DNA from: Streptomyces sp. MMBL 11-1
Lineage (GTDB): Bacteria > Actinomycetota > Actinomycetes > Streptomycetales > Streptomycetaceae
Direction: 5' to 3'
Length of the DNA: 64,000 nucleotides
Assembly: GCF_028622875.1 (NCBI RefSeq)
Contig: NZ_CP117709.1
Span: forward strand, 5,893,001 to 5,957,000
The number at the start of each line of letters is the position of its first letter. Position 1 is the first letter of the stretch. Positions 1 through 9,462 of this stretch are shown piece after piece. Position numbers and translations under genes: made by a program. Under the pieces are notes generated by a model that worked only from the letters and a program-made list of their open reading frames with translations, did not search any database and was not told where the DNA came from.

Positions 1-1
1 G

Positions 2-619
<618 letters not shown>

Positions 620-967
620 CCGCCCGCCGGGCCCCCGTTCGCCCACTGTTCTCCGGATCGAGACGCCTTCGAGACGCTGCCCCGGCATGGCACGGCCCGT
701 ACGGGGAAGGAAACGGGGCAGAGGGGTGAAGAAGGGGCCGCCGTTCCCCGAATGGCCCTGCCGCACCACCCGTTCGGATCAATAGCAGATGGTGACGGGT
801 CGTCGGTTCGCATTCGGGCAAGAGCTGTAGAGCGCTGCCCCTGGAAGCCTTTCGCGGCCTACTGTTGAGAGGTGCGCCCGCCGTGCACGGCCGCTCGACC
901 GGCCGTGGTGCCACGGGAGCGGGCGCCACCGAGAGACATCGGCACCGCCGGCTGTGAGAGGGACGGA
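620..967. other. Intergenic region between ligA and the GGDEF/EAL gene
   Basis: 348 bp without a convincing gene. Short frames here lack a ribosome binding site and family features. The stretch around 776-800 is slightly less GC-rich (tcggatcaatagcagatggt) and could hold the promoter of the downstream gene, but I see no clear -35/-10 pair and no strong hairpin after ligA. Confidence 0.4.
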
Positions 968-3226
968 ATGAAACCGACCGAGAGCGCCGCCCCGGTGTCG
1001 CGGCTGCAAGGTTTCGTCGGCCTCACGCCCCCCGTGGGCGCCGTCGTCGTGGGCATCGCCGCGGTGTTGCTGGCGGTCGGGTCCTACCGGACCGTTCAGC
1101 AGGGACAGGCCCTCTTCCCGGACGGTGCGGTGGGCTGGTCCCTCGCGGTGCTCACCGGGATCATCGTTGGCCATCTGGTGGCGCTCGGCCGCGACCGGTG
1201 GTGGGGCGGCACCGGCTCGGGGGCCGCCCTCACCCTCGCCGTGCTGCTGCTGTTCGGCTGGCTGCCGGCCGTGCTGGTCAGCCTCGCCGTTGTGGTGCTC
1301 GTCGGGACCGCCCGCCGGCACCGCTGGTGGCAGGGGCTGCTGCACGGCGGGGTGGACATGCTGGGCATCGGCGCGGCGGCCCTCGTGCTGGCCGCGTTCG
1401 GCGAGGTGCCCACCGTCGAGGAGCCCTGGCGGCCACTCGACTGGGGCATCGCCGCCGTCCCGGAACTGCTCCTGACGGCATCGACGTATCTGCTCGTCAC
1501 CCGGGTCCTGCTGTGGTACTCCCAGGCCCCCCACAACGGCGGGCTGCCCACCATCGCCCGTACCGCGATGCTGCGGCAGGGGCTCGTCGCCGTCGCGCTC
1601 CTCGGGCTCGCCCCGCTGATCTGCGCCGTCGCGATGTCCATGCCCGTCCTGCTGCCGCTCTTCGCGGTACCGCTGATCGCCCTCGACTCCACGCTCTGGA
1701 TCGCCCGCGCCCGCGCCGAGGAGCAGCTGCGCGACCCGCTGACCGGGCTGCCCAACCGCCAGTGGCTGCTGGAGCGGACCTGGTCGGCGCTGGAGGACGC
1801 GGAGTCCATCGGCACCCGCTCCGCCCTGGTCCTCATCGACCTGGACCGCTTCCGCGCGGTCAACGACACCCTGGGGCACCTGGCCGGCGACCGGCTCCTG
1901 TTGCAGATAGCGGAGCGCCTGCGGCTCGCCCTGCCGCGCGGTGCGGAGGCGGCCCGGCTCGGCGGCGACGAGTTCGCCGTCCTGCTGCCGCACACCGACT
2001 CGACCACCAGCGCCCAGCAGGTCGCCCGCCATCTGGTGGCCGAGCTGTCCTCGCCGCTCGACCTCGACGGGCTGACCCTCGTCCTGGAGGCCAGCGCCGG
2101 GGTCGCCGTCTACCCGGACCACGCCCTGGACGCCGAGGGCCTGCTGCGACGGGCGGACGTCGCGATGTACCAGGCCAAGCGGGACCGCACCGGCGTGGAG
2201 GTCTACGAGTCCAAGCGGGACAGCAACACCCCCGACCGGCTCGGGCTCCTCGGCGACCTGCGCCGGGCACTGGACGCGGGCGAGGTCGAGCTGCACTACC
2301 AGCCCAAGGTCCGCTTCGACGGGCAGGTCGCCGGCCTGGAGGCGCTGGTGCGCTGGGCGCACCCGGAGCGCGGCCGGGTCCCCCCGGACGAGTTCATCGC
2401 CATCGCCGAGTCCTCCGGTCTGATGCCGCACCTCACGGAGTACGTCCTGGAGACGGCGCTCGCCCAGGTCGCCCGCTGGCGGGCGCAGGGCCTGTTCGTG
2501 CCCGTCGCGGTCAACGTCTCCCCGCGCGACGTGCACACCCCCGGCTTCGCGGGAGGCGTCGCGGCCCGTCTCGCCCGCCACGGTGTGCCCGCGGGAGCGC
2601 TCCAACTGGAGATCACCGAGCATGTGCTGCTGGAGGACCCGCAGCGCGCCGCCGACACCCTGGCCGGGCTCACCGCGCACGGCGTGAAGATGTCCCTCGA
2701 CGACTTCGGCACCGGCTACTCCTCCCTGGTCCACCTGCGCAGACTGCCGGTCAGCGAGCTGAAGATCGACCGGTCCTTCGTGGCCCGGCTGGCGGTCGAC
2801 CACGAGGACGCGGAGATCGTCCGCTGCACCATCGACCTGGCCCACTCGCTCGGCCTGGTCGTCGTCGCCGAGGGCGTCGAGGACGACGAGACCTGGGAGC
2901 GGCTGCGGGGCCTCAGATGCGACGCGGTGCAGGGCTGGCTGGTGGCGGCCGCGATGCCGCCGCAGGAGACCACGGCCTGGCTGCGGGCGCGCGGCGAGCA
3001 CGGCTGGCGCAGGCCCGCCGAGCTGAAGGCCCAGGCGGCGGCGGCCGCCGCCACCGGGTCGGCCACCGGCCCGATGAACGCGTCGCTGAACGGCGCGGTG
3101 AACGGAACGGCGAACGGCGCGGTGAACGGCGTGGTGAAAGGGACGGTCAACGGGACGGTCAACGGGACGGCGAACGGCGTGGTGAACGGCGTGGTGAAAG
3201 GGACGGCGGAGACCGAGAGCCCCTGA
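968..3226 (+). CDS. rmdB: Membrane-bound GGDEF-EAL c-di-GMP turnover protein, RmdB-like
   Basis: This 752-residue protein has about six N-terminal membrane segments (residues ~15-240), a GGDEF domain with an intact GGDEF motif at residues 332-336, and an EAL domain with intact EAL at 458-460. Other phosphodiesterase signatures are also kept (NVSPRDV, EITEHV, DDFGTGYSSL, KIDRSF, AEGVED). It should make or degrade cyclic di-GMP at the membrane. The EAL half looks catalytically competent. I chose ATG 968 because GAGAGGGA precedes it; an upstream in-frame start at 872 lacks a site. Position next to ligA matches S. coelicolor RmdB (SCO5495), a known phosphodiesterase affecting development; that name rests on recalled synteny. 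The last 45 residues are an odd tetrapeptide repeat (see repeat entry). Confidence 0.88.
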   Translation: MKPTESAAPVSRLQGFVGLTPPVGAVVVGIAAVLLAVGSYRTVQQGQALFPDGAVGWSLAVLTGIIVGHLVALGRDRWWGGTGSGAALTLAVLLLFGWLPAVLVSLAVVVLVGTARRHRWWQGLLHGGVDMLGIGAAALVLAAFGEVPTVEEPWRPLDWGIAAVPELLLTASTYLLVTRVLLWYSQAPHNGGLPTIARTAMLRQGLVAVALLGLAPLICAVAMSMPVLLPLFAVPLIALDSTLWIARARAEEQLRDPLTGLPNRQWLLERTWSALEDAESIGTRSALVLIDLDRFRAVNDTLGHLAGDRLLLQIAERLRLALPRGAEAARLGGDEFAVLLPHTDSTTSAQQVARHLVAELSSPLDLDGLTLVLEASAGVAVYPDHALDAEGLLRRADVAMYQAKRDRTGVEVYESKRDSNTPDRLGLLGDLRRALDAGEVELHYQPKVRFDGQVAGLEALVRWAHPERGRVPPDEFIAIAESSGLMPHLTEYVLETALAQVARWRAQGLFVPVAVNVSPRDVHTPGFAGGVAARLARHGVPAGALQLEITEHVLLEDPQRAADTLAGLTAHGVKMSLDDFGTGYSSLVHLRRLPVSELKIDRSFVARLAVDHEDAEIVRCTIDLAHSLGLVVVAEGVEDDETWERLRGLRCDAVQGWLVAAAMPPQETTAWLRARGEHGWRRPAELKAQAAAAAATGSATGPMNASLNGAVNGTANGAVNGVVKGTVNGTVNGTANGVVNGVVKGTAETESP
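3089..3208 (+). repeat. In-frame 12-bp repeat encoding ten NGxx/KGxx tetrapeptides
   Basis: Ten consecutive 12-bp units encode residues 708-747 of the GGDEF-EAL protein, each reading Asn- or Lys-Gly followed by two of Ala, Val or Thr (NGAV NGTA NGAV NGVV KGTV ...). A higher-order 60-bp period is visible: the stretch at 3121-3146 recurs at 3181-3206. The units stay exactly in frame, so copy number can change without breaking the gene. Confidence 0.9.
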
Positions 3227-3255
3227 GGGCGCCCCGGCGAACGCTCTCCTTCGAG

Positions 3256-3275
3256 CCCCGGGCCCCGGCCCGGGG
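3256..3275. terminator. Possible weak terminator after the GGDEF-EAL gene
   Basis: Self-complementary GC stretch (CCCCGGGCC facing GGCCCGGGG) shortly after the stop codon, followed by CTCTTT about 5 nt later. The loop would be very small and there is no true U-run, so this is only a weak candidate. Confidence 0.35.
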
Positions 3276-3397
3276 CCCACCTCTTTCCGGGCCCCGCCGC
3301 CCGGAAGGGCGTAGCCCGATCGGGGTGGGGCACCCGGCATCGAGGGACCCCATAGGATTGGGTCACAAACCACACACCAACCCCTGAGGATCGCCGC

Positions 3398-3694
3398 ATG
3401 CCTGGCATCACGCGCGAGGAGGTCGCCCACCTCGCCCGGCTGGCGCGTCTGGAGCTGAAGGGCGAAGAGCTCGATCACTTCGCCGGTCAGCTCGACGACA
3501 TCATCGGCGCGGTCGCCCGCGTCTCCGAGGTCGCCGACCAAGACGTACCGCCGACCTCCCACCCGCTGCCGCTGACCAACGTCATGCGCGCGGACGAGGT
3601 CCGTCCGTCGCTCACCCCCGCGCAGGCGCTCTCCGGCGCCCCGGCCCAGGAGCAGCAGCGTTTCAAGGTGCCGCAGATCCTGGGGGAGGACTAA
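3398..3694 (+). CDS. gatC: Aspartyl/glutamyl-tRNA amidotransferase subunit C
   Basis: A 98-residue protein with the family opening [17 protein letters not shown] and the conserved region [10 protein letters not shown], as expected for GatC (usual length about 95-100). GatC stabilises the GatA-GatB complex, which converts misacylated Glu-tRNA(Gln) or Asp-tRNA(Asn) to the correct amide in the cytoplasm. ATG 3398 is preceded by GAGG. A TAGGAT box at 3353-3358 is a plausible -10 for the operon. gatA starts five bases after its stop codon, so the two are surely co-transcribed. Confidence 0.96.
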   Translation: MPGITREEVAHLARLARLELKGEELDHFAGQLDDIIGAVARVSEVADQDVPPTSHPLPLTNVMRADEVRPSLTPAQALSGAPAQEQQRFKVPQILGED

Positions 3695-3699
3695 CCGCC

Positions 3700-5202
3700 A
3701 TGACGGACATCAGCACCATCATCAAGCTCACCGCGGCCGAGATCGCCGGGAAAATCGCCTCCGGCGAGCTGACCGCCGTCGAGGTCACCGAGGCCCACCT
3801 GGCCCGGATCGACGCGGTCGACGAGAAGGTCCACGCCTTCCTGCACCTCGACCGCGAGGGCGCGCTCGCCCAGGCCCGCGCCGTGGACGCGAAGCGGGAG
3901 GCGGGCGAGAAGCTCGGCCCGCTGGCCGGCGTCCCGCTCGCGCTGAAGGACATCTTCACCACCAAGGACATGCCGACCACCGTCGGTTCCAAGATCCTTG
4001 AGGGCTGGGTCCCGCCGTACGACGCGACGCTCACGCGGAAGCTGCGCGCCGCCGACGTCGTCATCCTCGGCAAGACCAACATGGACGAGTTCGCCATGGG
4101 GTCCTCCACCGAGAACAGCGCCTACGGCCCCACCGGCAACCCGTGGGACCTCACGCGCATCCCCGGCGGCTCCGGCGGCGGCTCCTCCGCCGCCCTCGCC
4201 TCCTACGAGGCCCCCCTCGCCATCGGCACGGACACCGGCGGCTCGATCCGCCAGCCCGCCGCCGTCACCGGCACGGTCGGCGTCAAGCCCACCTACGGCG
4301 GTGTCTCCCGCTACGGCATGGTCGCCTTCTCGTCCTCCCTCGACCAGGGCGGGCCCTGTGCCCGTACGGTCCTGGACGCGGCGCTGCTGCACGAGGCCAT
4401 CGCCGGGCACGACCCGCTGGACTCGACCTCCATCGACGCGCCGGTCCCGCCGGTCGTCGAGGCCGCCCGCAACGGCTCCGTACAGGGCATGCGCGTCGGC
4501 GTCGTCAAGCAGTTCCGCGGCGAGGGCTACCAGGCCGGTGTCCTCCAGCGGTTCGACGAGTCGGTCGAGCTGCTGAAGTCGCTGGGCGCGGACGTCGTCG
4601 AGCTGGACTGCCCGTCCTTCGACCTGGCGCTCTCCGCGTACTACCTGATCGCACCGTCCGAGTGCTCCTCCAACCTGGCCCGCTTCGACGCCATGCGTTA
4701 CGGCCTGCGGGTCGGCGACGACGGTACGAAGTCGGCCGAGGACGTCACCGCGCTCACCCGTGAGGCGGGCTTCGGCGACGAGGTCAAGCGCCGCATCATC
4801 CTGGGGACGTACGCGCTCAGCTCCGGCTACTACGACGCGTACTACGGCTCAGCCCAGAAGGTCCGCACCCTGATCACCCAGGACTTCGAGAAGGCCTTCG
4901 AGCAGGTCGACGTGATCGTCTCCCCGACGACGCCGACCACCGCCTTCCCGATCGGCGAGCGCGCCGACGATCCGATGGCCATGTACCTCGCGGACCTGTG
5001 CACCATCCCCACCAACCTGGCCGGCAACTCCGCCATGTCGCTGCCCTGCGGCCTGGCCCCGGAGGACGGTCTGCCGGTCGGACTGCAGATCATCGCCCCC
5101 GCCATGAAGGACGACCGGCTCTACAAGGTCGGAGCGGCCGTCGAGGCCGCCTTCGTGGAAAAGTGGGGGCACCCGCTGCTTGAGGAGGCTCCGTCGCTGT
5201 GA
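3700..5202 (+). CDS. gatA: Aspartyl/glutamyl-tRNA amidotransferase subunit A
   Basis: A 500-residue amidase-signature protein. The catalytic Ser-cisSer-Lys triad is visible as K83 (in ALKDIFTT), S158 (in GGSGGGSS) and S182 (in TDTGGSI). GatA hydrolyses glutamine and channels ammonia to GatB, which amidates the misacylated tRNA. Length and spacing are those of the family. It lies five bases downstream of gatC, and its stop codon overlaps the GTG start of the next small gene (GTGA), showing translational coupling through the operon. Confidence 0.97.
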   Translation: MTDISTIIKLTAAEIAGKIASGELTAVEVTEAHLARIDAVDEKVHAFLHLDREGALAQARAVDAKREAGEKLGPLAGVPLALKDIFTTKDMPTTVGSKILEGWVPPYDATLTRKLRAADVVILGKTNMDEFAMGSSTENSAYGPTGNPWDLTRIPGGSGGGSSAALASYEAPLAIGTDTGGSIRQPAAVTGTVGVKPTYGGVSRYGMVAFSSSLDQGGPCARTVLDAALLHEAIAGHDPLDSTSIDAPVPPVVEAARNGSVQGMRVGVVKQFRGEGYQAGVLQRFDESVELLKSLGADVVELDCPSFDLALSAYYLIAPSECSSNLARFDAMRYGLRVGDDGTKSAEDVTALTREAGFGDEVKRRIILGTYALSSGYYDAYYGSAQKVRTLITQDFEKAFEQVDVIVSPTTPTTAFPIGERADDPMAMYLADLCTIPTNLAGNSAMSLPCGLAPEDGLPVGLQIIAPAMKDDRLYKVGAAVEAAFVEKWGHPLLEEAPSL

Positions 5203-5441
5203 GTGCCATGGCAAAGAAGGCCAGTAACTTCAAGAAGTCCAAGACCGGGCTGTACGTCTCGCTCGGCAGTACCGCGTTCGGCGCGATCAGCATCGTCAAG
5301 CAGGCGAAGCTCGCGCGCGAGGACAACGACGTGCTGCGGCTCGTCGACGCGGCGGTCTCCGCGGCCGCCATCGTCACCGGACTCGCGATCCTCTATCGCG
5401 AACTGAAGCGTCTCGGCGACGACGACGTTCTGCTGGGCTGA
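5199..5441 (+). CDS. Small conserved protein between gatA and gatB
   Basis: An 80-residue protein beginning [20 protein letters not shown], with a basic N-terminus and a mildly hydrophobic central helix ([11 protein letters not shown] ... [19 protein letters not shown]). GTG 5199 was chosen over ATG 5208 because GAGGAGG sits 10 nt before the GTG and the start overlaps the gatA stop by four bases. The spacing and coupling put it in the gat operon, but nothing in the sequence shows a role in tRNA amidation. I do not recognise a named family. Confidence 0.8.
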   Translation: MSAMAKKASNFKKSKTGLYVSLGSTAFGAISIVKQAKLAREDNDVLRLVDAAVSAAAIVTGLAILYRELKRLGDDDVLLG

Positions 5442-5458
5442 GAGGGATAAGTTTCACC

Positions 5459-6967
5459 GTGACTGTCACTGACCTGGTGTCGTACGAGGACGCGCTCGCG
5501 TCCTACGACCCCGTCATGGGCCTCGAAGTCCATGTCGAGCTCGGCACCAAGACGAAGATGTTCTGCGGCTGCTCCACGGAGCTGAAGCAGGACGCCAACT
5601 CGCAGACCTGCCCGGTCTGTCTCGGACTGCCCGGCGCCCTGCCGGTCGTCAACGAGATCGGCGTGGAGTCGGCCATCAAGATCGGTCTCGCGCTCCACTG
5701 CGAGATCGCCGAGTGGTGCCGATTCGCCCGGAAGAACTACTTCTATCCGGACATGCCGAAGAACTTCCAGACCTCCCAGTACGACGAGCCGATCGCCTTC
5801 GACGGCTATCTGGACGTCCAGCTGGAGGACGGCGAGATCTTCCGGGTGCAGATCGAGCGCGCCCACATGGAGGAGGACACCGGCAAGTCGACGCACGTCG
5901 GCGGCGCCACCGGCCGTATCCACGGCGCGTCCCACTCCCTGCTCGACTACAACCGGGCCGGCATCCCGCTCATCGAGATCGTCACGAAGCCGATCGAGGG
6001 AGCCGGCGCGCGTGCCCCCGAGGTCGCCAAGGCGTACGTCGCCGAGCTCCGCGAGCTGATCAAGGCCCTCGGGGTCTCCGAGGCCCGCATGGAGATGGGC
6101 CAGATGCGCTGCGACGTCAACCTGTCGCTGCGCCCGCACGGCCGCGAGGCGTTCGGTACCCGCTCCGAGACGAAGAACGTGAACTCGCTGCGTTCCGTCG
6201 AGAGGGCCGCGCGCTTCGAGATCCAGCGGCACGCCGCCGTGCTGTCCTCGGGCGGCACCATCGTGCAGGAGACCCGGCACTTCCACGAGGAGGACGGCTC
6301 CACCACGGCCGGCCGCATCAAGGACAACGCCGAGGACTACCGCTACTTCCCCGAGCCGGACCTGGTGCCCGTCGCGCCCGCGCGCGACTGGGTCGAGGAG
6401 CTGCGCAAGGGCCTCCCCGAGCTTCCCCGGCTGCGCCGGGCGCGGCTCAAGGAGGAGTGGGGCGTCAGCGAGCACGACATGCAGTCCATCCTCAACGCGG
6501 GCGCGGTCGACCTGATCGTCGCCACGACCGAGGCGGGCGCACCCTCGGACCAGGCCCGCAAGTGGTGGATGGGCGAGCTGGCCCGTAACGCCAACGAGAC
6601 CGGCCGCGGTCTGGACGAGCTGCCGATCACCCCGGCGCAGGTCGCCCGGGTGGCCGCGCTCGTCGCCGCGGGCGACCTCAACGACAAGCTGGCCCGCCAG
6701 GTCATCGAGGGTGTCCTCGCGGGCGAGGGCGACCCGGACACCGTCGTCGAGAAGCGCGGCCTGAAGGTCGTCTCCGACGAGGGCGCGCTGTCCACGGCCG
6801 TGGACGAGGCCATCGCGGGCAACGCGGCCATCGCGGACAAGATCCGCGGCGGCAAGGTCGCGGCGGCGGGCGCGCTCGTCGGCGCGGTCATGAAGGCCAC
6901 CCGTGGCCAGGCGGACGCGGCACGCGTGCGCGAGCTGATCCTGGAGAAGCTCGGCGTCGAGGGCTGA
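5459..6967 (+). CDS. gatB: Aspartyl/glutamyl-tRNA amidotransferase subunit B
   Basis: A 502-residue protein with GatB hallmarks: [21 protein letters not shown] at the N-terminus with the zinc-binding cysteines (CGC, then CPVCLGLPG), the [12 protein letters not shown] motif, and the C-terminal YqeY-like tail domain ending in [10 protein letters not shown]. It phosphorylates and amidates the misacylated tRNA using ammonia delivered by GatA. GTG 5459 has AGAGGGA about 12 nt upstream. It is the last gene of the gat operon and is followed by a long perfect hairpin. Confidence 0.97.
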   Translation: MTVTDLVSYEDALASYDPVMGLEVHVELGTKTKMFCGCSTELKQDANSQTCPVCLGLPGALPVVNEIGVESAIKIGLALHCEIAEWCRFARKNYFYPDMPKNFQTSQYDEPIAFDGYLDVQLEDGEIFRVQIERAHMEEDTGKSTHVGGATGRIHGASHSLLDYNRAGIPLIEIVTKPIEGAGARAPEVAKAYVAELRELIKALGVSEARMEMGQMRCDVNLSLRPHGREAFGTRSETKNVNSLRSVERAARFEIQRHAAVLSSGGTIVQETRHFHEEDGSTTAGRIKDNAEDYRYFPEPDLVPVAPARDWVEELRKGLPELPRLRRARLKEEWGVSEHDMQSILNAGAVDLIVATTEAGAPSDQARKWWMGELARNANETGRGLDELPITPAQVARVAALVAAGDLNDKLARQVIEGVLAGEGDPDTVVEKRGLKVVSDEGALSTAVDEAIAGNAAIADKIRGGKVAAAGALVGAVMKATRGQADAARVRELILEKLGVEG

Positions 6968-6995
6968 CACCCGCGGTCCCGTCCACCGAGCACGT

Positions 6996-7048
6996 CCCGC
7001 GAAGGGGCGGTGCGCCCGCGCAGTGCGGGCGCACCGCCCCTTCGCGGG
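6996..7048. terminator. Long hairpin closing the gat operon
   Basis: Perfect 24-bp inverted repeat: arm 6996-7019 pairs with 7025-7048 around a 5-nt loop, 28 bp after the gatB stop. There is no U-run, which is common for Streptomyces terminators. Confidence 0.8.
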
Positions 7049-7076
7049 CTTGGACTTCCGGTACGGACTCTTGGAC

Positions 7077-7098
7077 GTTCACCGCCGGTCCGTACGCA
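7077..7098 (+). promoter_or_regulatory. Candidate PHO box upstream of the phospholipase C gene
   Basis: Two adjacent 11-bp units, GTTCACCGCCG and GTCCGTACGCA, resemble the direct-repeat units bound by Streptomyces PhoP (known consensus close to GTTCACC). A TAGCTT box at 7126-7131 follows and could be the -10. An 8-bp inverted repeat, GTACGGAC/GTCCGTAC, also frames the area (7061-7068 and 7088-7095). Confidence 0.4.
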
Positions 7099-7164
7099 GT
7101 CCTTCCCGGCGCCACCCGGGCTGACTAGCTTCCCGGCTGTAACCACCGGAACCGGGAGGCTCTT

Positions 7165-9273
7165 TTGACCACGGACATGTCACGGCGACGGCTCTTCGCG
7201 CTGGGCGGCGGCGCACTCGGCGCCGCTGCGGCCGGATCGTTCCTGCCGCCCTCGCTCCAGGCCGCCATCGCCGCGCAGCCCGCCCACGCGGGGTCCGGCG
7301 GGGGAGGCCTCGGCTCCATCAAGCACGTGGTGATCCTGATGCAGGAGAACCGTTCCTTCGACCACTACTTCGGCACCCTGCGCGGCGTACGCGGCTTCGG
7401 CGACCGCAACGCCATCGAGCTGCCCACCGGCGGGACGGTGTTCGAGCAGCCCGCCGCGGCCGGCTCCACCGTGCTGCCCTTCCCGGTGCGCGGAGCGGCC
7501 GAGGAGCAGAAGAAGGACCTCCAGTACATCGGCGCCCTCGACCACTCCTGGAACGGCGGCGCGAAGGCCTGGGGCGGCGGCTGGATGAACGGCTGGATCA
7601 GCGCGAAGACCGCGGCCACGATGGCGTACTACGACCGCCGCGACATCCCGCTCCACTACGAGCTGGCCGACACCTTCACCGTCTGCGACGCCTACCACTC
7701 CTCCGTCCACACCTCCACCAGCCCCAACCGCAACCACCTCTGGAGCGGGAAGACCGGCTTCGAGCCGAACGGGAAGCGGGCCGTCGGCAACGACGCGTAC
7801 AACGAGGGCACCCACCCCGGCTACGACTGGTCCACCTACGCCGAGCGGCTGGAGAAGGCCGGGCGCAGCTGGCGGACGTACACCGAGTGGGAGAACTTCA
7901 CCGACAACCAGATCGAGTTCTACGCCACCTTCAAGGCGATCGCCCGCAAGGCGCTCGCCAGGACCGGCGGGCACACCTACATGGAGGCCTTCTACGCGAA
8001 GGTCCGGGGCGCGTCCGAGACCGAGCGCGTCCGGCTCCTCGGGCTGCTGGAGGAGGGCGTCGCCACCCTCACCCGGAGCGAGCGCAGCCTGTTCGAGCGG
8101 GGGCTGCGCCGGGTGCCGACGGGGACGCTGGCGGACGAGTTCGCCAAGGACGTCGCGGCCGGAACGCTCCCCGAGGTCTCCTACCTGGTCCCCTCGGCGA
8201 TCGACTCCGAGCACCCGAGCGTCTCCTCACCGGTGCACAGTGCCACCGTCGTCTACAAGATCCTCGACGCGCTCGGCAACCACCCCGACGTGTGGCGGCA
8301 CACCGCCGTACTGATCAACTACGACGAGAACGACGGCTTCTTCGACCACGTCCCGCCGCCCGTCGCACCCCCCGAGGTCACCGACGAACAGTGGGAGGGC
8401 CGGCCCACCGGGCTCGGGATCCGGGTGCCGCTGCTGGTCGTCTCGCCGTGGACCGTCGGCGGGTACGTCTGCTCCGAGGTCTTCGACCACACCTCCGTCA
8501 TCCGCTTCCTGGAGCGCTGGACCGGTGTGCGGGAACCCAACATCAGCGACTGGCGGCGGCGCGTCACCGGCGATCTCACCTCCGCCTTCGACTTCACCCG
8601 GGCCCGGCGGCAGCCCGCCGTCGAGCGGCCGGGGGCGATCCCGCCGCTGAGCGGACGCTGGCAGCCGAAGCCGCCCGCCGTCCAGCATCTCCCCGCGCAG
8701 GAGCCCGGCGCACGCCCGGCGCGCCCGCTGCCGTACCAGCCGGACGCCCGGGCGAGGCGGTCCGGCGACACGCTGCGGGTGGAGCTCACCAACACCGGCA
8801 GGTCCTCGGCGCACTTCACCCTCTACCCGTACGCGGGCGAGTTCCCGGCCCCGCAGCACAAGGACGTCCCCGACACCGCGCACTGGACCGTCCCGCTGAC
8901 GCGGGAGGCGTACCGCTTCACGGTCACCGGGCCCAACGGCTTCCGGCGCGAGTTCGCCGGACCGGCCGACGGAGGGGCGGAGGTCGCCACCCGTATCGAC
9001 CACCGCGACCGCGACCTGCACCTCACCCTGCGCAACACCGGCCGCCGGACCCTGACCTTCCTGGTGCGGCCGCTCGGCTATGTCGACGAGGACGACGTAC
9101 GGGACTGGACCCGCCGCGTCACGGTCAAGCCGGGCCGCAGCCGGGCGCTCGCGCACTCGGCGGCCGACGCCCACGGCTGGTACGACCTCGCCGTCACCGT
9201 CGACGGGGAGGACGGCTTCCGGCGGCGGCTCATGGGCCACATCGAGAACGGCCGGGCGAGCGTCTCGGGCTGA
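7165..9273 (+). CDS. Tat-exported phosphocholine-specific phospholipase C
   Basis: A 702-residue protein of the bacterial acid phosphatase/phospholipase C superfamily. It opens with a twin-arginine signal (SRRRLFALGGGALGAAA), followed by the metal-site motif ILMQENRSFDHYFGTLRG, conserved THPGYDWSTY, and YDENDGFFDHVPPP. Two C-terminal beta domains of the kind known from PlcN/PlcH cover residues ~500-700. It should cleave phosphatidylcholine-type lipids outside the cell. TTG 7165 has GGGAGG five bases upstream, while the ATG at 7177 is too far from it. The upstream candidate PHO box fits a role in phosphate scavenging, which is inference. Confidence 0.92.
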   Translation: MTTDMSRRRLFALGGGALGAAAAGSFLPPSLQAAIAAQPAHAGSGGGGLGSIKHVVILMQENRSFDHYFGTLRGVRGFGDRNAIELPTGGTVFEQPAAAGSTVLPFPVRGAAEEQKKDLQYIGALDHSWNGGAKAWGGGWMNGWISAKTAATMAYYDRRDIPLHYELADTFTVCDAYHSSVHTSTSPNRNHLWSGKTGFEPNGKRAVGNDAYNEGTHPGYDWSTYAERLEKAGRSWRTYTEWENFTDNQIEFYATFKAIARKALARTGGHTYMEAFYAKVRGASETERVRLLGLLEEGVATLTRSERSLFERGLRRVPTGTLADEFAKDVAAGTLPEVSYLVPSAIDSEHPSVSSPVHSATVVYKILDALGNHPDVWRHTAVLINYDENDGFFDHVPPPVAPPEVTDEQWEGRPTGLGIRVPLLVVSPWTVGGYVCSEVFDHTSVIRFLERWTGVREPNISDWRRRVTGDLTSAFDFTRARRQPAVERPGAIPPLSGRWQPKPPAVQHLPAQEPGARPARPLPYQPDARARRSGDTLRVELTNTGRSSAHFTLYPYAGEFPAPQHKDVPDTAHWTVPLTREAYRFTVTGPNGFRREFAGPADGGAEVATRIDHRDRDLHLTLRNTGRRTLTFLVRPLGYVDEDDVRDWTRRVTVKPGRSRALAHSAADAHGWYDLAVTVDGEDGFRRRLMGHIENGRASVSG

Positions 9274-9291
9274 CCGACAGCAGCGGCCGCC

Positions 9292-9329
9292 GGGCCTGGT
9301 CTGTCCCGTACAAGGGGCAGATCAGGCCC
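9292..9329. terminator. Terminator hairpin after phospholipase C
   Basis: A 16-bp stem (9292-9307 with 9314-9329) containing two G-U pairs and a 6-nt loop lies just after the stop codon. Its outer sequence, GGGCCTG..CAGGCCC, resembles the big palindrome at 27302-27356. Confidence 0.65.
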
Positions 9330-9383
9330 TGTGACCATGGCCACGAAACGGACAAAGGATCACGTTCTGCTGACAGAGTGGCG

Positions 9384-9426
9384 GTCTCAGGTCATGAGAC
9401 GTTTGCGGGCAGATCACGTTATCTGC
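9384..9426. promoter_or_regulatory. Two palindromes upstream of the MMPL transporter
   Basis: GTCTCA-N5-TGAGAC at 9384-9400 and GCAGAT-N6-ATCTGC at 9409-9426 are both perfect inverted repeats in the short leader of the transporter. The 9-mer GATCACGTT inside the second also occurs at 9358-9366. They look like operator sites, possibly for an unlinked regulator, as no regulator gene adjoins. Confidence 0.5.
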
Positions 9427-9462
9427 GGGTAAAGGTCCACGAACCCGCAGGGAGCTCATCCG

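Noticed and set aside
779..3562. A 927-residue open frame on the minus strand opposite the GGDEF-EAL gene
   Set aside because: It is a GC-bias shadow: repetitive Gly/Arg/Asp/Gln composition, no family motif, and it runs antisense to a gene with intact conserved motifs.
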